From NCBI GenBank assembly GCA_000719025.1, contig JODP01000001.1:124001-188000 (forward strand): a stretch of 64,000 nucleotides of DNA, in the 5' to 3' direction. The notes under the pieces were generated by a model. That model was not told the origin of the DNA. It did no database searches and saw only the letters and a program-made list of their open reading frames with translations. The position numbers and the translations under genes were made by a program. Positions 36,010-44,813 of this stretch are shown here, one piece after another (the first letter of the stretch is position 1; each line of letters starts with the position of its first letter). This DNA comes from Kineosporia aurantiaca JCM 3230. GTDB taxonomy: Bacteria; Actinomycetota; Actinomycetes; Actinomycetales; Kineosporiaceae.

Positions 36010-36928
36010 AGCGGATCCTTGGGTCGAGCCGGGCGTACAGCAGGTCCACGAGCAGGTTCACGACGAGAATGATCAGCACGACCAGCGTGGTGACGCTGAC
36101 CACGGTGGCGTTCTCGCGGATCCGCAGAGCGTGGAAGAGCAGACCGCCGACGCCCTGGATGTTGAAGACCCCCTCGGTGACGATCGCCCCGCCGAGCAGG
36201 GCCCCGACGTCCGCCCCGATGTAGGTGATCACCGGGATCAGGGAGTTCCGGATGATGTGCTTGCGCAGCACCATGCTGTACGGCAGGCCCTTGGCGATGG
36301 CCGTGCGCACGTGGTCGGCCTTCATCGTCTCCAGCAGGCTGGCCCGGGTCAGTCTCAGCACGTAGGCCAGGGACAGGGAGGCCAGCACGAAGCCCGGCAT
36401 GATCAGGTCTTTCCACGGTGCGCCCGAGCCCACGGTCACCCGGAACAGGCCGAGCTTCACGCCGAGCACGTACTGCAGCACGTAGCCGATCACGAAGACC
36501 GGAAAAGAAATAGCCACGAGGCTGACGAAGAGGAAGAATCCGTCGAGGTAACCACCCCGGCGCAGGGCGGCGACGATGCCGATCCCGATGCCCAGGATGA
36601 TCTCGAACAGGATCGCGACCACGGTCAGCTTGACGGTGATCGGGAACGCGTTGCCCGCGGCGTCCAGCACGCTCTGTCCGTTGGACGTGGTGCCGAAGTC
36701 GCCGTGCAGCATGTTCCAGAGGAAGTAGCCGTACTGGACCGGGAGCGGCTTGTCGAGGTGCAGCCGGATGGTCTCCGCGTTGATGAACGAGGCGGAACAG
36801 GGACGCTGCCCGCATCTGCTGGCGAAGGGGTCCCCGGGCACTGCCCAGGCCATCGCATAGATGAGGAACGTGGTGCCGATCAGCACCGGGATCATCAACA
36901 GCAGGCGTCTGATGACGTAACGCCCCAT
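36002..36928 (-). CDS. dppB: Peptide ABC transporter permease (DppB type)
   Basis: 308 residues, six predicted membrane segments, starting with the canonical MGRYVIRRLLLMIPVLIGTT helix. The coupling loop reads HVRTAIAKGLPYSMVLRKHI, as in DppB/OppB proteins, with the GALLGGAIVTEGVFNIQGVG segment after it. An extracytoplasmic loop contains two Cys (SRCGQRPCSAS), which could form a disulfide. First permease gene after the binding protein, separated from it by 180 bases containing a hairpin. Confidence 0.92.
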   Translation of the reverse strand: MGRYVIRRLLLMIPVLIGTTFLIYAMAWAVPGDPFASRCGQRPCSASFINAETIRLHLDKPLPVQYGYFLWNMLHGDFGTTSNGQSVLDAAGNAFPITVKLTVVAILFEIILGIGIGIVAALRRGGYLDGFFLFVSLVAISFPVFVIGYVLQYVLGVKLGLFRVTVGSGAPWKDLIMPGFVLASLSLAYVLRLTRASLLETMKADHVRTAIAKGLPYSMVLRKHIIRNSLIPVITYIGADVGALLGGAIVTEGVFNIQGVGGLLFHALRIRENATVVSVTTLVVLIILVVNLLVDLLYARLDPRIRYE

Positions 36929-37032
36929 GGCTTTCGCCTACCCTTCATGGGTTTGCCCACCGATCGGCCGGCCCCGCGCGGTGCTGGTGCGGGACCGGCC
37001 GTCGAAGTGTCGCGATCTTGCGATTGTCCTAG

Positions 37033-37068
37033 GGTCCCGCCTCACCCGTGCCGGGGCGAGGCGGGACC
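37033..37068 (-). terminator. Intercistronic hairpin between dppA and dppB
   Basis: GGTCCCGCCTC and GAGGCGGGACC (11 pairs, with a possible inner CCC/GGG extension) lie about 40 bases after the dppA stop. It may attenuate read-through or stabilise the dppA message so that the binding protein outnumbers the membrane components. Confidence 0.65.
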
Positions 37069-37108
37069 TGGGTACTGCCGGGCCTTACAGCTTCTCAGCT
37101 GCGAACGG

Positions 37109-38761
37109 TCAGGAGCTGACCGTGACGTCGGTGAGGTCGAGCGTGCTGCGCGGCGTCACCTTGACGTTGGACAGACGGTCGGACCACACCGACTGCTGAG
37201 CCTGGTACCAGAGCGGAATGACCGGCATGTCGACCGAGAGCAGCTTCTCCGCGGCCTGGTAGTCGGCGTAGGACGCGTCGCCCTCTTCCGAGTTGGCCTT
37301 CTTGATCAGCGAGTCGAACTGCGGGTTGCTCCAGTGGCCGTCGTTCGAGCCGGCGCCGGTGGCGTACAGCGGCTCCAGGAAGTTCTCGATCGACGGGTAG
37401 TCCATCTGCCAGCCACTGCGGAACATGTTGTCCATCTTGCTGGCGTTCACGTCGGCCCGCAGGGTCGAGAAGTCGACGTAGGCCTTGGCGTTGCACGCCA
37501 CGCCGAGGGCGTTCTTGATGCTGTTGCAGATCGCCTCGGCGGCTTCCTTGTTGCCCGGGCCGTCAGCGTTGTAGCTGAACGAGAACGGACCCTTGAACTT
37601 CGACTTGGCCAGGTACTCCTTGGCCTTCGCCGGGTCGTAGGTGCAGTACTCGCCACAGGCGCCGGCCTTGTAGCCGTCCACGATCGGGGAGACCCAGCCG
37701 GTGGCCGGGGTACGGCCGCCGTTGAACACCGACTTGGTGATGGTGTCCCGGTCGATCGCCAGGGACAGCGCCTTGCCGATGTCCGGGTTGTCCTTGAAGT
37801 TGGCGTCGTACTGCGGCAGCGTCGCCGTCTGGATGATGCCGACGGCCTTGTTCACGAAGTGGTCCGGACGGTCGCTCTGGTACTGGTTGTCCACCAGGGC
37901 CGAGGCCGGGACCTGCTCCATGAAGTCGAGGTTGCCCGCGAGCACGTCCGAGTAACCGGCCGAGTCGGAGGTGTACGTCTTGAAGACGGCCTCGCCGATC
38001 TTCGGGACGTCGCTGCCCTTGTAGCCGGACCACTTGGTCAGCGTGAAGCCGGTGTCGCCGTCACCCGAGGTGATCTGGAACGGGCCGTTACCGATCGGCT
38101 TGGTGCCGAACGTCTTCGGGTCGTCGAAGAACGCCTTGGGCAGCGGGTAGAACGCGGTGTAGCCGACCATGGTCGGGAAGAACGACTGCGCGCTGGCCAG
38201 CTTGACCGTGAACTCGGTGTCGCTGACCTTCGTCAGGCCGCTCAGCTTGTCGGCCTTCGGCTTCGGCGCTTCCTTCGGGCCGTCGTCGTCCGGGTCGGCG
38301 GGGTTCATGTCCGCGTAGCCCTCGAACGAGCCGAAGAAGTAGTTGTTCAGCGCGGCGTTCGGACCGTAGGCGGTCCAGTTCCACGAGTTGATGAAGCTGT
38401 CCGCGTCGACCGGGGTGCCGTCCTGGAAGGTCTGGCCGGCCTTCAGCTTGATGTCCCAGGTCTTGAAGTTGTCCGACGACTTGATGGACTCGGCCATCGA
38501 CATCTCGGGCGCCGCGGTGTCCGGGTTGTACTGGACCAGGCCACGGAACACGTTGTCGAGGATGTTGCCACCACCGACCTCGTTCGTGTTGCCCGGGATC
38601 AGCGGGTTCTCCGGCTTGGTGTTGTAGATCGTGATCGAGGCGTTGCTGTCGGTGCTGCCGCCGCCCCCGGAATCGCTGTCGCTGTCGCTGCTGCACGCGC
38701 TCAGGGCCATGGCCCCAGCCACGAACAGAGCACCAGCAGCAATCAGCCTGCGCTGCTTCAC
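37109..38761 (-). CDS. dppA: Peptide ABC transporter substrate-binding lipoprotein (family 5)
   Basis: 550 residues. A lipoprotein signal peptide ends in LSACSSDSDSDSGGGGS, with Cys as the lipidation site, then a mature SBP_bac_5 domain (FRGLVQYNPDTAAPEMSMAE, DGTPVDADSFINSWNW, and the ligand-side LAIDRDTITKSVFNGG). GTG 38761 is preceded by AAGGAG at ideal distance, one of the strongest ribosome sites in the window. Captures peptides or similar solutes outside the membrane for DppBCDF; the precise ligand cannot be read. Confidence 0.92.
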   Translation of the reverse strand: MKQRRLIAAGALFVAGAMALSACSSDSDSDSGGGGSTDSNASITIYNTKPENPLIPGNTNEVGGGNILDNVFRGLVQYNPDTAAPEMSMAESIKSSDNFKTWDIKLKAGQTFQDGTPVDADSFINSWNWTAYGPNAALNNYFFGSFEGYADMNPADPDDDGPKEAPKPKADKLSGLTKVSDTEFTVKLASAQSFFPTMVGYTAFYPLPKAFFDDPKTFGTKPIGNGPFQITSGDGDTGFTLTKWSGYKGSDVPKIGEAVFKTYTSDSAGYSDVLAGNLDFMEQVPASALVDNQYQSDRPDHFVNKAVGIIQTATLPQYDANFKDNPDIGKALSLAIDRDTITKSVFNGGRTPATGWVSPIVDGYKAGACGEYCTYDPAKAKEYLAKSKFKGPFSFSYNADGPGNKEAAEAICNSIKNALGVACNAKAYVDFSTLRADVNASKMDNMFRSGWQMDYPSIENFLEPLYATGAGSNDGHWSNPQFDSLIKKANSEEGDASYADYQAAEKLLSVDMPVIPLWYQAQQSVWSDRLSNVKVTPRSTLDLTDVTVSS

Positions 38762-39200
38762 TCGTCGTTCTCCTTAGGTTTCCGACATCTCGGCCCGTGC
38801 GGGCGCTGGTCGCACTCGACCCACCCAGCCGACTGCACGGACAGGGACTAGCGCCTGCACTCTTGGTACCGGATTCGGGACACGATGTGCGTTCACAGCT
38901 GATTACGATCCGGACAAGGATGCTTCGTGTTCAGCCGCTCGACACGATGAAACCACGTTCCAAAAGCCACTCTGACCGGACGATCTTCAGCTTTCTCGCA
39001 CAGTACGCACAGGCAACTACACAGTGTTCCGATCAGCCGCGAAGCGGCCACGGGCAGGTCTCGATCGCAACACGATGCAACCATGGCCTAGCCCAGACCC
39101 GGCGAAACGGACAAGGAAATAACGTCCCGTGACGTTGAACACAGGCCGACGCCCAGGCGATGTTAATTTACCTCTTGGACACAAATCTTGCACACCGGGC
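38762..39200. other. AT-richer intergenic region upstream of dppA
   Basis: About 440 bases of clearly lower GC than the surrounding genes, with no credible frame. It lies between the dppA start and the 3' side of typA, both on the minus strand, and probably contains the dppA promoter and leader. I cannot place -35/-10 boxes with confidence. No tRNA or recognised riboswitch. Confidence 0.5.
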
Positions 39201-39266
39201 GGTGTCAGCGACCGATATCCGCCGCGGAAGACCGGTCTGCACCGAAGATTTCCCCGGACGTGACGA

Positions 39267-39300
39267 CGGTCCCGGGACTCCTTGCGGAGTCCCGGGACCG
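39267..39300 (-). terminator. Hairpin terminator of typA
   Basis: CGGTCCCGGGACTCC and GGAGTCCCGGGACCG, 15 perfect pairs with a TTGC tetraloop, start 36 bases beyond the typA stop. Confidence 0.9.
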
Positions 39301-39335
39301 AGGCCGGTGGAGCCGGTGAAGAGGACCCGAACGGC

Positions 39336-41225
39336 CTAGGCCTTCTTGGCCCGGGCCGTGGTCCGGCCGCGGGTCACCTGGTCCAGGACGACCTTGCGGA
39401 TCCGGACGGCGTCCGGGGTCACCTCGACGCACTCGTCGTCGCGGCAGAACTCCAGGCACTGCTCCAGGGAGAGCTTGCGCGGCGGCACCAGGCGCTCGAA
39501 GTTGTCCGCGGTGGACGAGCGCATGTTGGTGAGCTTCTTCTCCTTGGTGATGTTCACGTCCATGTCGTCGGCGCGGGAGTTCTCGCCGACGATCATGCCC
39601 TCGTAGACCGGTGCGGTCGGCTCCACGAACAGCGTGCCGCGCTCCTGCAGGTTGGTGATCGCGAAGGCGGTCACCGCCCCGGCCCGGTCGGCCACCAGCG
39701 AGCCGGACGGGCGGGTGCGCAGCTCGCCGACCCAGGGCTCGTAGCCCTCGAAGGTGGCGTGCGAGATGCCGGTACCCCGGGTGTCGGTGAGGAACTCGGT
39801 GCGGAAGCCGATCAGGCCGCGCGAGGGCACCGCCCACTCCATCCGGATCCAGCCGGTGCCGTGGTTGGACATCTGCTCCATCCGGCCCGCCCGGACCGCC
39901 AGGAGCTGGGTGATCGCGCCCATGTACTCCTCGGGGGCGTCGATGGTCAGGCGCTCGAACGGCTCGTGCAGCTTGCCGTCGATCATCTTGGTGACCACCT
40001 GCGGCTTACCCACGGTGAGCTCGAACATCTCCCGGCGCATGGTCTCCACCAGGATGGCCAGGGCCAGCTCACCGCGGCCCTGCACCTCCCAGGTGTCGGG
40101 CCGCTCGGTGTCCAGCACCCGCATCGAGACGTTACCGATCAGCTCGCGCTCCAGCCGGTCCTTGATCAGCCGGGCGGTGACCTTGGTGCCCTTGACCGTG
40201 CGGCCGGCCAGCGGCGAGGAGTTCGCGCCGATGGTCATCGAGATGGCCGGCTCGTCCACCGTGATCAGCGGGAGCGGGATCGGGTTCTCGGCGTCGGCCA
40301 GGGTCTCGCCGATGGTGATCTCCGGGATGCCGGCGATGGCGACGATGTCACCCGGGCCGGCCTCCTCCGCGGGCTCGCGGGTGAGCGCCTTGGTGATCAG
40401 CAGTTCGGTGATCTTCACCCGGCTGATCGTGCCGTCGTGCTTGCACCAGGCCACCTGCTGGCCCTTGCGCAGGGTGCCGTTGTGGATCCGGCACAGGGCC
40501 AGGCGGCCCAGGAACGGCGAGGCGTCCAGGTTGGTGACGTGCGCCTGGAGCGGCATCTTGTCGTCGAAGGACGGCGCCGGAACGGTGTCCAGCAGGACCT
40601 GGAACAGCGGCTCCAGGTTCTCCGAGTCCGGCAGCTCGCCGTTCTCCGGGCGGTTCAGCGAGGCCCGGCCGGCCCGGCCCGAGGCGTAGACGATCGGGAA
40701 GTCCAGGACCGCGTCCGGGTCCATCCCGGTGCCGTCGATCAGGTCCATGAACAGCTCGTAGGTCTCGTCGACGACCTCGGAGATCCGGGCGTCCGGACGG
40801 TCCGTCTTGTTCACCACGAGGATCACCGGGAGCTTGGCCTCCAGCGCCTTGCGGAGCACGAACCGGGTCTGCGGCAGCGGCCCCTCGGACGCGTCGACCA
40901 GCAGGGCGATCGCGTCCACCATGCTCAGCCCGCGCTCGACCTCACCGCCGAAGTCGGCGTGGCCCGGGGTGTCGATGATGTTGAAGGTGACCCCACCGGC
41001 GGCCGCGCCCGGGCCGGAGTACCGGACCGCGGTGTTCTTCGCGAGAATGGTGATGCCCTTCTCGCGCTCCAGGTCGTTGGAGTCCATCGCCCGGTCGTCC
41101 ACGTGCGCGTGGTCACCGAAGGAGCCGGTCTGCCACAGCATGGCGTCGACGAGCGTGGTCTTTCCGTGGTCGACGTGGGCAACAATGGCGACATTGCGCA
41201 GGTCGTCACGGGTCTGCGTAGGCAT
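39336..41225 (-). CDS. typA: Translational GTPase TypA/BipA
   Basis: 629-residue ribosome-associated GTPase. G1 AHVDHGKTTLVDAML, G2/G3 with EREKGITI and DTPGHADFGGEVER, G4 NKTDRPDA, then EF-G-like domains and the BipA-specific C-terminal domain (SSTADNFERLVPPRKLSLEQ). Involved in ribosome assembly and stress adaptation in bacteria generally. Ends in a Lys/Ala tail. Separated from the Nudix gene by 51 bases on the same strand, so possibly co-transcribed from it. Confidence 0.95.
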   Translation of the reverse strand: MPTQTRDDLRNVAIVAHVDHGKTTLVDAMLWQTGSFGDHAHVDDRAMDSNDLEREKGITILAKNTAVRYSGPGAAAGGVTFNIIDTPGHADFGGEVERGLSMVDAIALLVDASEGPLPQTRFVLRKALEAKLPVILVVNKTDRPDARISEVVDETYELFMDLIDGTGMDPDAVLDFPIVYASGRAGRASLNRPENGELPDSENLEPLFQVLLDTVPAPSFDDKMPLQAHVTNLDASPFLGRLALCRIHNGTLRKGQQVAWCKHDGTISRVKITELLITKALTREPAEEAGPGDIVAIAGIPEITIGETLADAENPIPLPLITVDEPAISMTIGANSSPLAGRTVKGTKVTARLIKDRLERELIGNVSMRVLDTERPDTWEVQGRGELALAILVETMRREMFELTVGKPQVVTKMIDGKLHEPFERLTIDAPEEYMGAITQLLAVRAGRMEQMSNHGTGWIRMEWAVPSRGLIGFRTEFLTDTRGTGISHATFEGYEPWVGELRTRPSGSLVADRAGAVTAFAITNLQERGTLFVEPTAPVYEGMIVGENSRADDMDVNITKEKKLTNMRSSTADNFERLVPPRKLSLEQCLEFCRDDECVEVTPDAVRIRKVVLDQVTRGRTTARAKKA

Positions 41226-41276
41226 GCGAAAAGCCGATCCGGTTGTGGGGTGGGGTCGCTTAATGGTACCTGCGGC

Positions 41277-41732
41277 TCAGGGGAGCTGACGTTCCTCCGC
41301 CAGAGCGGTGAGCGCGGCCACGATCGGGAGGTCCGCCGGGAGCCAGGCGACCTCGTCCCAACGGCCCAGTGGCAGCCGCCGCAGTTCGTCGTGGGCCTCG
41401 ATCGGGGCGGGCTCGCCCTCGACCACCCGGACCAGCCAGACCCGCATCCGGTGCAGCGGCGGCAGATCCCAGCCGAGCCCGTTCGGGGCCACCAGCTCGG
41501 CCCCGACCTCGACCTTCACGCCGAGCTCCTCGGCCAGCTCGCGGTGCAGCGCCTCCAGCGGTTCCTCGCCCGGGTCGACCTTGCCGCCGGGCAGTTCCCA
41601 GCCGCCGGCCAGCCGGGGCGGCTCGGTCCGGCGGGCCGCCAGCAGCACGGTGGGGCGGTCCAGGTCGTCGACCACGGCCCCGCCGACGACGAGGGTGGGC
41701 TCCAGGTTCTGCTCAGGCACGTCGGCCAGCAT
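41277..41732 (-). CDS. Nudix hydrolase (MutT-like)
   Basis: About 151 residues from ATG 41732; GTG 41720 (start VPEQNLEP) is also plausible and the open frame reaches 41804. A complete Nudix box spans residues 50-72 (G50, E56, Arg64-Glu65, Glu68-Glu69, Gly71), with WELPGG just before it, so it should hydrolyse a nucleoside diphosphate linked to another group. The MutT-like layout (early strand TLVVGGAVVDD, GGWELPGGKVDPGEE) suggests an oxidised-nucleotide sanitation role, which is inference. Divergent from the pterin-dehydratase fusion gene. Confidence 0.88.
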   Translation of the reverse strand: MLADVPEQNLEPTLVVGGAVVDDLDRPTVLLAARRTEPPRLAGGWELPGGKVDPGEEPLEALHRELAEELGVKVEVGAELVAPNGLGWDLPPLHRMRVWLVRVVEGEPAPIEAHDELRRLPLGRWDEVAWLPADLPIVAALTALAEERQLP

Positions 41733-41820
41733 CCCAAAGGAAAGGGGGCCGGTGCACGACCCGGGCCCGGCCCGGTCACGAATCCGGGCGGGTCTGTGAT
41801 CCACGTCCTACCCTGGGCCC

Positions 41821-42471
41821 ATGCCTGAGCTGCTCACCATGCAGGAACTCGACGCCGCCCTGGTCGGCCTGCCCGCCGTCCACAAGTCCGGCCTGTCCCT
41901 GCTGCGGGTCCGGGCCCAGGCGCCGGGGTTCCCCCAGGCGGTCGAGCTGGTCTCCCGGGTCGCGATGAGCGCCGAGGAGATGAACCACCACCCCGACATC
42001 GACCTGCGCTTCGACAAGGTCACCTTCACCCTGAGCACGCACGTCTCGGGCGGCGTGACCGCGCTGGACGTCGAGCTGGCCCAGCGGATCATGATGCACG
42101 TGGACGCGGTGGGGGCCGCGGTGCTGCCCCCGGCCCCCCGGGTCGAGCTGGCCATCGACACCCAGGACGCCGAGGCGATCCGGCCGTTCTGGCGGGTCGG
42201 CCTGGGCTACGTGGAGCGCCGCGGGGACGAGGGCATCGAGCTGCACAACCCGGACGAGGTCGGGCCGGTGGTCTGGTTCCAGCCGACCGACCAGGCCCGG
42301 ACCCAGCGCAACCGGATCCACTTCGACGTCTACGTGCCCTTCGACGACGCGCCCCGGCGGGTCGCCGACGTGGTCGCCGCGGGCGGGCGGCTGGTCACCG
42401 ACGAGTTCGCGCCGGACTGGTGGGTGCTGGCCGATGCGGACGGCAACGAACTCTGCGTCTGCACCCAATGA
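41821..42471 (+). CDS. Pterin-4a-carbinolamine dehydratase-like domain fused to a VOC domain
   Basis: 216 residues. Residues 1-95 match PCD/DCoH: EEMNHHPDIDLRFDKVTF (52-69) with His56/His57 and LSTHVSGGVTALDVELAQRI containing His74, the three histidines that bind and dehydrate 4a-hydroxytetrahydropterin. Residues 108-216 resemble a glyoxalase/VOC module (FWRVGLGYVERRGDEGIELH, then RIHFDVYVPFDDA and ADADGNELCVC). Both halves look complete. The VOC half lacks an obvious four-residue metal set, so it may be a binding module. No aromatic amino acid hydroxylase gene is nearby. The stop codon falls inside a 16-bp tandem repeat. Confidence 0.8.
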   Translation: MPELLTMQELDAALVGLPAVHKSGLSLLRVRAQAPGFPQAVELVSRVAMSAEEMNHHPDIDLRFDKVTFTLSTHVSGGVTALDVELAQRIMMHVDAVGAAVLPPAPRVELAIDTQDAEAIRPFWRVGLGYVERRGDEGIELHNPDEVGPVVWFQPTDQARTQRNRIHFDVYVPFDDAPRRVADVVAAGGRLVTDEFAPDWWVLADADGNELCVCTQ

Positions 42472-42515
42472 CGTCGGCACCCAATGACGTCGGCACCCAA
42501 TATCGTCGGCACCCA
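42462..42515 (+). repeat. 16-bp tandem repeat, three full copies plus a partial
   Basis: CACCCAATGACGTCGG at 42462 and 42478, CACCCAATATCGTCGG at 42494, then CACCCA at 42510. The first copy contains the end and stop of the PCD-VOC gene, so the array begins inside coding sequence and fills most of the gap to the convergent binding-protein gene. Confidence 0.9.
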
Positions 42516-42532
42516 GGAACTCTGGACCGGTC

Positions 42533-44323
42533 CTAGGAGGGCGCGGTCCAGGCCTGCGCGTTCCAGGTGGCCCCGGACCAGCTCGGGTTGTACTGCACCC
42601 CTTGGATCTTCGGGCCGGTGGCGAGCAGGGCCGGGAAGACGAACAGCGGCAGCGTGGCCACGTCGTTCCACAGGGCCGTGTCCAGCTGGGTCAGCAGCGC
42701 CTTCTGCCGGTCCGGGTCGAGCTCGGAGTAGAGCCGCTTGAGCAGCAGGTCCACGTTCTTGTCGTGGAAGTTGTTGTAGTTCTGCGAGCCCTTGCTCACG
42801 TAGATGCTGTACGTCTGGGTGAGCAGCGCCGAACTGGTCCAGGCGTAGAGCGCCGCGTCGAAGTCGCCGCGCTTCAGCTCGGAGGAGAAGAACGTGTAGC
42901 TGCCCTTGTTGATCACCTTGAAACCGGCCTTGTCGCAGGACTTCTGGATCAGCTTGACCTCGGCCTCGCGGCGCAGGTCGGGGATCAGGTAGGCGAGGTC
43001 GATCCGGGTGCCGAGCTTCTTGGCGGACTTGAGGATCTTGCGGGCCCCGGCCACGTCGGCCGTCGCGTACTGCTGCCCGCCGGTGGCCGAGGTCTGCTCG
43101 TAGCCGTCCTGGAAGGGCAGCCGGAACCGCGACTGCAGCACCTGGGCCTGCGGATCCACGGGCTTGATCAGGTCGTCCACGATCTGCTGGCGCGGAACGC
43201 ACTTGGCGAAGGCCTCGCGCACCTCGCGGGAGGCGAACGGGCCGTCGTAGTTCAGGTCCAGGTGCTCCCAGACGAACGAGTCGTGACTGGACACCTTGGC
43301 CGCGTCCGGGGCCGCCGCCAGGATCTTCAGCATCGCCGCGGTCGGGGTCGGGTCGATCACCTGGACCTTGCCGCTCACCAGGGCCTTGGCCTGCTCGTCC
43401 TCCGGAATCATCTGCACCACGATGCTGCGGGCGGCCGGTGGGGCGCCCCACCACTTCGGGTTCGGCTCCAGGGTGATCCGGTCGCCCGGCTTCCAGGAGG
43501 CCACCTGGTAGGGGCCGGCGCTGGGGGCGATCGCCGTGTCGTACTTACCGGGCCGGAAGACCCAGCCGGTGTTGTAGAACCGGCCGATCTTCTGCATCGT
43601 GGCGCTCTTGCCGGCCTTCACAGCGGCGATCAGATCGGGGACGCCGGAACGCTTCTCGACGATGTGGGCGGGCAGGATGGTGCCCGGCCCGAAGAGCATC
43701 GACCAGTCGGCGAAGAGCCGGTCGAAGGTGACGGTGAACGACTTGTCGCCGTCCGCGCACTGCGGCATCGAGACCCCGGACCAGGCGGCCGGGGTGAAGG
43801 ACGAGAACGCGGTGAGCTTGGCCCCGGTGTACTGGTCCCGCTTACCGGTCGGCCAGCGCCCGACGTTGGCGGCCCAGGCGAGCACCGCGTCGTCGCAGTC
43901 GATCGGCTCCCCGTCGGACCAGACCGCGCCGTCGGCGAAGGTGTACTTCACCGTCAGCGGGTTGCTGCTCTGCTCCTCGAAGGTGCCGAACTCCTCGTCC
44001 GGCACCCGCTCGCCGTCCGGCCCGAAGTACCAGAACCCCCGCAGCACCTGGTTCAGCACCACCGCGTTGGCCGGGTTGGCCTGCTCGGAGGTGTTGTTGT
44101 TGTACGAAGAGAACTCGCGCGCAGTGCCGTAGGTCAGGGTGATCGGCGCCGTGGTCGGCGTGGCCGCGGGATTGCTCTGGTTCCCGCTCACCGGCGGAGT
44201 GCCCTGGCTGTCCTGGTCGTCACCACCGCTGCAGGCGACGAAGGCGACGAGCCCCAGCACCACCACGAGCAGCACGGCGAGGCCGCTGAACACCAGCCGC
44301 CGGTCCGTCAGTGAACGGCTCAA
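42533..44323 (-). CDS. Orphan ABC transporter substrate-binding lipoprotein (family 5)
   Basis: 596 residues. Starts at TTG 44323 with GGAAGGGA about 9 bases upstream; the signal peptide ends at VAFVACSGGDD, a lipobox with Cys near 31. The mature part is SBP_bac_5-like (GFWYFGPDGERVPDEEFGTF, SDGEPIDCDDAVLAWAANVG, LNYDGPFASREVREAFAKCV). No permease or ATPase genes accompany it, so it may feed the DppBCDF system 4-9 kb away or another transporter. Longer than dppA and with a Thr/Pro linker after the lipidation site. Confidence 0.9.
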   Translation of the reverse strand: MSRSLTDRRLVFSGLAVLLVVVLGLVAFVACSGGDDQDSQGTPPVSGNQSNPAATPTTAPITLTYGTAREFSSYNNNTSEQANPANAVVLNQVLRGFWYFGPDGERVPDEEFGTFEEQSSNPLTVKYTFADGAVWSDGEPIDCDDAVLAWAANVGRWPTGKRDQYTGAKLTAFSSFTPAAWSGVSMPQCADGDKSFTVTFDRLFADWSMLFGPGTILPAHIVEKRSGVPDLIAAVKAGKSATMQKIGRFYNTGWVFRPGKYDTAIAPSAGPYQVASWKPGDRITLEPNPKWWGAPPAARSIVVQMIPEDEQAKALVSGKVQVIDPTPTAAMLKILAAAPDAAKVSSHDSFVWEHLDLNYDGPFASREVREAFAKCVPRQQIVDDLIKPVDPQAQVLQSRFRLPFQDGYEQTSATGGQQYATADVAGARKILKSAKKLGTRIDLAYLIPDLRREAEVKLIQKSCDKAGFKVINKGSYTFFSSELKRGDFDAALYAWTSSALLTQTYSIYVSKGSQNYNNFHDKNVDLLLKRLYSELDPDRQKALLTQLDTALWNDVATLPLFVFPALLATGPKIQGVQYNPSWSGATWNAQAWTAPS

Positions 44324-44574
44324 GCGAACGTCCCTTCCTGAGCGGGGTTCCGGCGGATCCGAAGAGCCTCGGCCAACCTGTCCAATAAATCCGTAAGCAC
44401 CCGAATCCGCAAGGGCGGCGACGATGCGTTACCGACCTGTGACGCTGTGGTGGCCAACCGCCCGCACCACCGTACCGATCCTCCCGGCGAGGCGGCGCCG
44501 ACATCCTCCCGGTACCGTTGTTGAGGTGATCATTCCGGTCGGCTGAGGGCCGGCGAGCGGGGCTGGAGGCGAAC

Positions 44575-44802
44575 ATGGGCAAGCGATGGCACGTCCCTCG
44601 CCCGGCTCTGGAACGCTGCCCGATCCACCGGAAGAACATCTACCCGAGCGCCGCGGTGGCCGCCGTGGCCGCTCGCAACGTGGAGCTCAAGGAGGGCCTG
44701 GAGTCCGGCGCGATGGACACCTTCTACTGCGAGGAGTCCAAGGGCTGGCACATCGGGCACCGTTCGATCCGGGACCGGATCGAACGTAAGTGGTCGATCT
44801 GA
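44575..44802 (+). CDS. Small Cys/His zinc-ribbon-like protein
   Basis: 75 residues with a clear ribosome site (CTGGAGG) before ATG 44575. Cys15 and His18 (CPIHRK), then an Ala-rich helix (AAVAAVAARNVELKEG), then Tyr51-Cys52, Trp58-His59 and His62 (YCEESKGWHIGH). This resembles small actinobacterial proteins with a C-x2-C...YxCxxCxGWHxT layout, here with His/other replacements in place of some Cys. Zinc binding is plausible but the ligand set is incomplete compared with those. It ends 11 bases before the ATG of the aminotransferase-like gene, implying an operon. Confidence 0.75.
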   Translation: MGKRWHVPRPALERCPIHRKNIYPSAAVAAVAARNVELKEGLESGAMDTFYCEESKGWHIGHRSIRDRIERKWSI

Positions 44803-44813
44803 CGGAAGGCCTG

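Noticed and set aside
35807..38851. 1014-residue plus-strand ORF across dppA-dppC
   Set aside because: Antisense to three well-identified genes; composition typical of high-GC shadow frames. The same holds for the long ORFs opposite the GGDEF gene, typA, the histidine kinase, dapC and the FtsH-like gene.
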